A stretch of DNA of 64,000 bases from Campylorhamphus procurvoides (taxonomy: Eukaryota > Chordata > Aves > Passeriformes > Dendrocolaptidae): positions 873,978-937,977 of the forward strand of contig WBMV01004887.1 in assembly GCA_013396655.1 (NCBI GenBank). The letters are read 5' to 3'. Position 1 is the first letter of the stretch. Every line of letters starts with the position of its first letter. Under the pieces are notes generated by a model. It saw nothing but the letters and a program-made list of their open reading frames with translations. It ran no database searches and was not told the DNA's origin. Below are positions 58,277 through 64,000 of this stretch, piece after piece. The translations under genes were made by a program, and so were the position numbers.

Positions 58277-61200
58277 AGACATAATGAGGGATTTGAAATA
58301 TTTAAAAAGAAAAGCTAAATTGTTCTTCCATTGTAAGCGTAAAGGGAAAAAAAATTAAAATGTACAAAAAAAAAAAAGACCAAAAAGTGCATATATATAT
58401 TTTAGATGAAGACTAACTCTGGGAGCATTTAACAGTGTTTTTGTTTTTGTTTTAACATTTTGTTTTCCTGCTTTAAATTTGCAAGCATTCTCAGGAATTC
58501 TAGGGTAGGAAGCCAGTTTTTTGAAGATGGTTTATTTAACCTTATCTTATCCTAGATAGATGGCTGTTTCTTGTTGAAAAACTTTTACAAGTTCCTGAAT
58601 CTTCAAAATGTTTGAAAGTTTTTACTTTAAAAGAAAAATGCTAAAAAAAAAAATAAAAAGAAAAAGAAAAAAAGAAAAAATCTCCAAATGTTACTCTCAA
58701 GCAAGGGATCAAGAATTTTAAAGACTTTCTAAATTTAAAATACATTAAGAAAACGTCTCAATATCAGCAACAGGATTTCACTGCAATCTTTAACAAATTG
58801 TGGGAAAAGAAGGGTTATCATTTGTAGTGCTTTATTACTCATGCAGACATGTGCAGTTGCATGGAGAAGTGTGTGAATGGAAATCTATTGTTCCCTCTTG
58901 ATTGAAACTAAAAGAAAATACTCTTCAAGCACCTTTTTAAAAGCAAAGTGAAACTATAAACCTTTTTACAATGCAGTATAGTTTAACTGAAAGAGTCCTC
59001 AGGAGGACTAGCAGGAAATATGTGTTGGTGCTTCTTTGAACCACTTCTGAGTAGTGCTAAAGAAAACCAGTGCTGACAGAATACTCAGTAACGAAGTGGG
59101 CTTATTATCCTGCCTTTTTCAGTACAGAAAAAAAAAAACCTTCCGGTAAAATATACATTGGAAATCAACTTTGCTGTTTTCAGCTATTTGGTCAGTTCTA
59201 TTCCACACTTGGAGATTTGCTGCTTGCTTTTCTTCACCTACCCCCTCCTCCCAGTCTTTCTGTTTTATATGAGGGAAATGCCTGTTAAACTCCTCTGTTC
59301 ACCCTGTTGCTGCTGGCTGTCAGGGCTTACAGTCTTGAACTTCAGAGTTCAGTGTTGGGATGGCCAACTTCTGTCTCCCAGCTCTAAGGGTCAGGGGCTT
59401 ACTGCGCCTGAAACGGCCAGGCTCAAACCACAAAAACCGCACTAGTGCCTTTTTACATGCACCCACATGCCCTATAGTAGGGGAAGGGAGGGAAGAGAAG
59501 GCAAAGTGAGGCAGTATAGCCACTTCATGGAAATAGGTGTACCTGTTCTTAAGGACAAAGAGCATGCTGCATAAGCATGTCGTGCAATGAGTTACTTAAG
59601 AGTAATTGAGATAAGTTTTTATTATTAAAGAAATCAGATGCCAAATTCTGTCTTTTTCATAGCAGTTGCCCGGTGTTTTCATGTTGTGCTGTGTGTGCAT
59701 GTGAGTCTATTGAAAATAATGCATCAGTAGTAATAATGTGCTTTAAAAATCCTGTCATGGGCCAGTAGAAGGAGGGTTTACTTACGAACTTTGGGATTTT
59801 ATTTTTTTGTTTGTTTTATGGAGAGAATCTGAGTGCTTTGCCAGAAGCTGTGTTTTATCAAATCAGCAGTGTCCTAAAAGGAAAGAAACTGTAGCATTTA
59901 ATTAAAAAAAGCCAACAAACTTGACATTCATTTGTAAGTGGGTCATGACTAGGTGCTGAAGGGTTGACAGTGTGGAGTTTCATCAGTCTGCTGGGTCCAA
60001 ACCTATTGTAGTACAGTGGTCTGCGCCTCCTTTCCTAAATTTGCAGCCCTGTAAGCAATAGTGACTGTCTCCTCAGTGACACTTTCCCTAAATTGTTAAA
60101 GTAGCAGTAATCTGGTTTCCAACTGTAGCTGACAGATCTGTATGGCTTAGTCATAGCACTCCTAACCATGCAATTGCAAGTGCTGTCTGAGCATTCTGCT
60201 AACCACTCGTCTGCTGGGGGCAACCGCTGCTTAGTGTTGTAAAAATTGTCCCTTTTGAGTTCATAACACTGAAAAGTCAGCAGGAATTGATGCTAGGGTA
60301 CTTCTGGGCTTTTATAAAACTGTTCCAGGGAGGGAATCAATGGCAGTGTCTTGTTTAAATATACTGGCAAGGAAGGGGAAAGAGGCTGGGGAAAGCACAG
60401 CTTGGAATAGATCATGGCCATCTCTTCCCATATAAAAATCCAGCCACTTTGCTTACCCAACTCTGAAGTGTTTCTCAAGGTGAGAGTTTTTTAATGCGAT
60501 AACTTTTTGCTCCATTTGAGGATTTCATTTTAGCAGTGACAGCAAAGTCTAGTGAGAGCAAAAGAAAGAAAAGTGGGGTACAGCTCAGAAACCTCTGTTG
60601 AGACCTCCGATGTTACTTTGGAAGAATTGCTGTCTTTTCCCAGTGATTTTGTGTTCCTACCTGGACACTTGCCCAGCAGTCTTGAGAGTGGTTTTCTTGT
60701 AGGTTTGGGGTTTTTTTTTACAATCACAGGGTTTCAGGTTTTTCTTACAAGTTTTTTTTTATTGTGCTTCACATTAAGTGGCTTGTGTAATGAACAAGAA
60801 TGTTAAGCCAAGTATGTTTTTACCTCTACAGTATAAACAGGATGTTTTCACCAAACTGGCTGGTATAACCACCTGAAAGATTAAATAACAATTAAACGTT
60901 TATATTAAGTTGGCCTCTTTTTTCACCCCTACAGAATTTTTAAGCATTTATTCCTCAGAACTTTTGCCCTATTTTTTCTTCCTTAAAGGCGCTGCCACAT
61001 CTTCCACTATGTCCTAAATGTATATCCAAATACTACTGTAGGGGATTTTTTTTCTTGGTTTGGTTGGGTTTTTTTGCTTCATCCTTTATTATGTTTAACT
61101 CCTAGGCTTCTGATTCTGCTTGTGTATATTGTTTTCCTGTTGACTTTAAGAGGAACAGTGTTTGTGTATCTGACGTACCCAAATTTGGCCAAGTCTGGTC

Positions 61201-61472
61201 CAGAAAATCAGGAGTGATCCTCACGTGAATTAGTCGTTCTGACCTTAAATGCGTACTGCTCTAGTAAGGGCTCTTCGTATAAGGAAGCCTTCTCTGGATC
61301 AGGGCCAAGGTAGCAGATGAGGGCCTGTTGTATTTCCAGTGCAGCAGACAACTGTGTTGCATATATCACATTCACTGTAAATCACGTGACCTTAGTATGC
61401 AGGTTTCTCAAGAGGATTGAAATGCAGGTTTTGTGGAAGATGGTTAGCATCTCAGGGTACGAGTCCTGATTG

Positions 61473-61478
61473 AATAAA
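61473..61478 (+). promoter_or_regulatory. AATAAA hexamer in 3' UTR
   Basis: AATAAA in 'gattgaataaaacgtag', followed by T-rich sequence. A possible intermediate poly(A) signal. Confidence 0.35.
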
Positions 61479-61536
61479 ACGTAGTTTTTGCTTTCTAAAG
61501 ATGTAAGGTTCTCTTAACAGAAGCATCTTTTTAAAT

Positions 61537-61544
61537 TGTAAATA
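61537..61544 (+). promoter_or_regulatory. Pumilio recognition element
   Basis: TGTAAATA matches the PUM consensus TGTANATA on the sense strand of the UTR. A second copy lies at 62111-62118. Confidence 0.4.
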
Positions 61545-62110
61545 CGCGTGCATGCTTTGTGGGCAGGAAAATAATACCAGGAAAACTACATTGAAATTAA
61601 TTCTATTAAAAACCCCAAAACCCTACAACAAACAAATGTTGTTGAAATGCAGCTTTGGTCCTGAATGTGAAGCAACAATGCAAAGTCTGTTGTTTGTGTA
61701 AATTGATTTTGCACAAAATATCATTTCAGTTCTCTAGTTTATTTGCCGCTATTTTGCAGTTTTAGGAACTGATACTGTTAAAATCATATCGGTCATTCCC
61801 ACTGTGATCAAAGAGACAGATATCTAAAACTCAGACTCTTCTTTTTCCCCCCCTTCACCTCCAGTACTAGGCTTCCACATGTGGCAGAAGGATATTAACA
61901 GTAATGGGAAGAAGTATATGAAGTTTCCCAGTGTAGACAAAGCTGGTTTTCCCTGTTGTCCTGTATTCACATCCAAACCTAAAACACAGAGCAACAATTA
62001 TGCTGTAGCTGAACTGTTGGTTGGATTAAACAACAGGAGCTGAACTGGAGATTTTTAGCAGCCTTGCTAGTTCATGTCCTTCACCATGTTTTGCCTGAGT
62101 GTTCCATCAC

Positions 62111-62118
62111 TGTAAATA
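62111..62118 (+). promoter_or_regulatory. Pumilio recognition element
   Basis: TGTAAATA in 'tcactgtaaataccagtg', the second exact PUM match within 600 nt. Confidence 0.4.
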
Positions 62119-62742
62119 CCAGTGTTGCTTAATTTTACCAAAGTTCCCCTGCAGCAGATAATAGGAAACAGGTCCATTTTATGGTGACTCGCGAAGCAGA
62201 GCTTTGCCTACAGTAGACTTCAAGAGTCTGTCTACATTGCTGTTAAAACTGAGTCCAGGTCCTGTTTAAAATACAGCTCTCTATTCTGGGGTGTTAGTGA
62301 CTTTAAACTTCTGTGATGTAGTGACTATAGCTTCTAATCCTTGTATGAAAAGTGATTTAAGGTTTCATCTGTGCTACAAAAAGCACCACAGCTCCTGGTG
62401 GTTTGAAGCCTGTTTTTAAAACTTGCTAGGCCATGATAGATGCCGTTTCAGCTGTAGGAGACAACATCATTTGCATCCATGGTTTGCCTGCGTGTTGCTT
62501 TTCACTGAGCTATGCAGGAAAGCTTTTCTCTAGAAGTCTCCCAGAGTCCTGTGCTATATAAGCAAGCTTCTAGTAAATTAAGTGCCCTCTGCGAAAGAGC
62601 CATTTTTGCCCGGTATGTGTGACAGTTGGGACTGGTGACATTCAGCAGTGTTAGGGTTCCTGTTAACTTTGTAGCGAGAAAGGGAGTTTTTTTTGTCTTG
62701 ACTCTGACAGCCTTTCTGTAAATCAGTACACAGCACTCCAGG

Positions 62743-62803
62743 GAAAAAGAGAAAAAAAAAAAAAAAAAAAAAAAAAAGGGAAAAAANAAAAAAAAAAAAA
62801 AAA
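62743..62803. repeat. Poly(A) tract with one ambiguous base
   Basis: A nearly pure A tract of about 60 bp with an N at 62787. Length and bases here are unreliable in the assembly. The minus-strand open frame crossing it is an artefact. Confidence 0.9.
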
Positions 62804-63414
62804 GGGAAGAATGCGTTGTGCCAGCCATTGTTAAGTATTTAAGTATTTTTGCAGCAAACATTCTTGACTGTGTTGGACGGAGGGGAAGAGACTGGATAAT
62901 TTTGCATGAATGCGCAATAGAAGGAGGCGCTGCTTGGCAAGAAATGCCTCTTTTTTGGGTATTGGTGTGTGTTGTTACATTTGCAGAACTAACTTCCTCA
63001 TTTTTTTATGTTTGTTTTTCTTTTTTTAATTGAGAGAAAGTGGAAGCTCCTCTTGTTTCAGATGAAACACAACCAACCAGAAGTGAACATTTTCTTCATC
63101 ATTTACTGTTGAGCAGGTTGCACAGCTTGTTAAAATAGCTATTTTAGTGACATGATTATGATATTATGTGCTTTCTTTCCCCTCCCTCTCCCTGCCAGAT
63201 ATGGCTTACCCTTTCTATATAAGGCGCTGTGTGGGTTTTTTTGTTTTGTTTGGGGAACGTGTGGAGAAGAAGCAAAATGAAGTGAAAATGCAAGCCAAGG
63301 TAGAACAGCCTTACTTTAGGGGGTAGCCTTACAACAGAGCTTTATAGTGAGTGTGCTGTATTCCAAAATATGTAAGCCAAAAACAAAAAAAGCATTCATT
63401 TATGCAAAAAAAAA

Positions 63415-63420
63415 AATAAA
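63415..63420 (+). promoter_or_regulatory. AATAAA hexamer, candidate distal poly(A) signal
   Basis: AATAAA at the end of an A run, followed by the G/T-bearing 'agaggtgttggaagacttct'. It is the last clear signal in the window; the true end may lie beyond. Confidence 0.4.
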
Positions 63421-64000
63421 AGAGGTGTTGGAAGACTTCTTTAATATGTACCTTCTAAAGGTGGAGTAAGGTCTCACCAAGTGATACGTTATTGTGATAC
63501 TTCTTGCTGGGTCAGTAGGAATGGGTCAGGGTATAAGCGCTTAACATTTTCCTCCTATGTTTTTACAAGCAGTAAGTTAAATGTGGTATTTATGAATGTG
63601 CCTTTGTGAGTATAGTGACTGTCTAATTGAGGAGACCACTTGGGCTGGAGGGGAGACAATGGTCAATTTATTCTTTTAAGAGGTCAGGCATTGAGATTGC
63701 AGCCCACTGGTCCCTTCTGACAAGAATCATCTTTGGGCTGGTCTCTACACTGCACAATACGTATTCATATGTGGTAGAGATTGGGGTGGGGGGTGTGAAG
63801 GGATGTCATGTGATGCACAGAAGCTGTTGATAGTTTTAGACTAGTCTGCCGTTGCAGGTTCAGTTTGTATATGTATTATGTGGCTTCTCTTTATGTTTGT
63901 GTGCATGAGTGTGAGTGTGTGTAGCTTTGGTTTTTTGTAAGCACTGGATAATTGAAACACAGTGATGTTTGGGACAAATTTATACGTGTAGAGAAGATGA

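Larger units (their letters stand above)
55405..64000 (+). other. TNRC6B: TNRC6B 3' untranslated region (extends to or past window end)
   Basis: No further gene was recognised in these 8.6 kb. TNRC6B is known for a 3' UTR of many kilobases in mammals, so most or all of this is probably transcribed UTR. It holds many A- and T-rich tracts (55922-56020, 58357-58375, 58643-58680, 62743-62803), GT repeats (57640-57658), several AATAAA-type hexamers, and single matches to microRNA seeds and Pumilio sites. No definite end of the transcript can be placed from sequence alone. Confidence 0.75.

Noticed and set aside
62502..62861. 119-codon antisense open frame containing X
   Set aside because: It crosses the poly(A) tract and the ambiguous base; polyphenylalanine is an artefact.
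1..64000. CRISPR array, operon or prokaryotic defence system
   Set aside because: No regularly spaced direct repeats and no bacterial gene arrangement; the window is vertebrate intron-exon sequence throughout.

Overview
This is a stretch of vertebrate nuclear DNA, almost certainly from a bird. It carries one protein-coding gene on the plus strand, a clear orthologue of TNRC6B, a GW182-family scaffold of microRNA-mediated silencing. The avian assignment rests on degenerate CR1 LINE 3' ends and on antisense ERVL-type LTRs of the kind common in bird genomes. I saw no prokaryotic genes, CRISPR array, tRNA or rRNA.

Layout: 1-11766 is intron or other sequence upstream of the first recognisable exon; the start codon lies outside the window or was not found. 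Twenty-two coding exons run from 11767 to 55404, and every junction keeps the frame. With two bases supplied by the unseen preceding exon they encode 1,823 residues ending in a normal stop. The 3' untranslated region then runs from 55405 to the window end with no proven terminus. Residue numbers below count the split codon at the first exon as residue 1.

Protein order: a charged lysine/glutamate-rich start (1-30); a conserved linker (38-152); a very large tryptophan/glycine-repeat exon (153-927) holding the Argonaute-binding region; further GW repeats (928-1040); a middle domain; glutamine-rich segments (about 1274-1320); a PAM2 motif for poly(A)-binding protein split over exons 16/17 (about 1462-1477); a P-GL element and tryptophan motifs; an RRM over exons 20-22; and a C-terminal tail with tryptophan motifs. 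In the known pathway, the N-terminal half binds microRNA-loaded Argonaute and the C-terminal half recruits PABPC, PAN2-PAN3 and CCR4-NOT.

Introns are mostly unremarkable AT-rich sequence. They hold at least four CR1 fragments, one solo LTR with a perfect 5-bp target-site duplication (34322-34934), one older LTR fragment (49337-49637), and simple repeats. Points worth a look are a GC-AG intron after exon 3, a 22-nt microexon, a run of frame-neutral exons around PAM2, an AATAAA only 85 nt after the stop inside a very long 3' UTR, and a few unexplained long open frames. I found no convincing new biological system.
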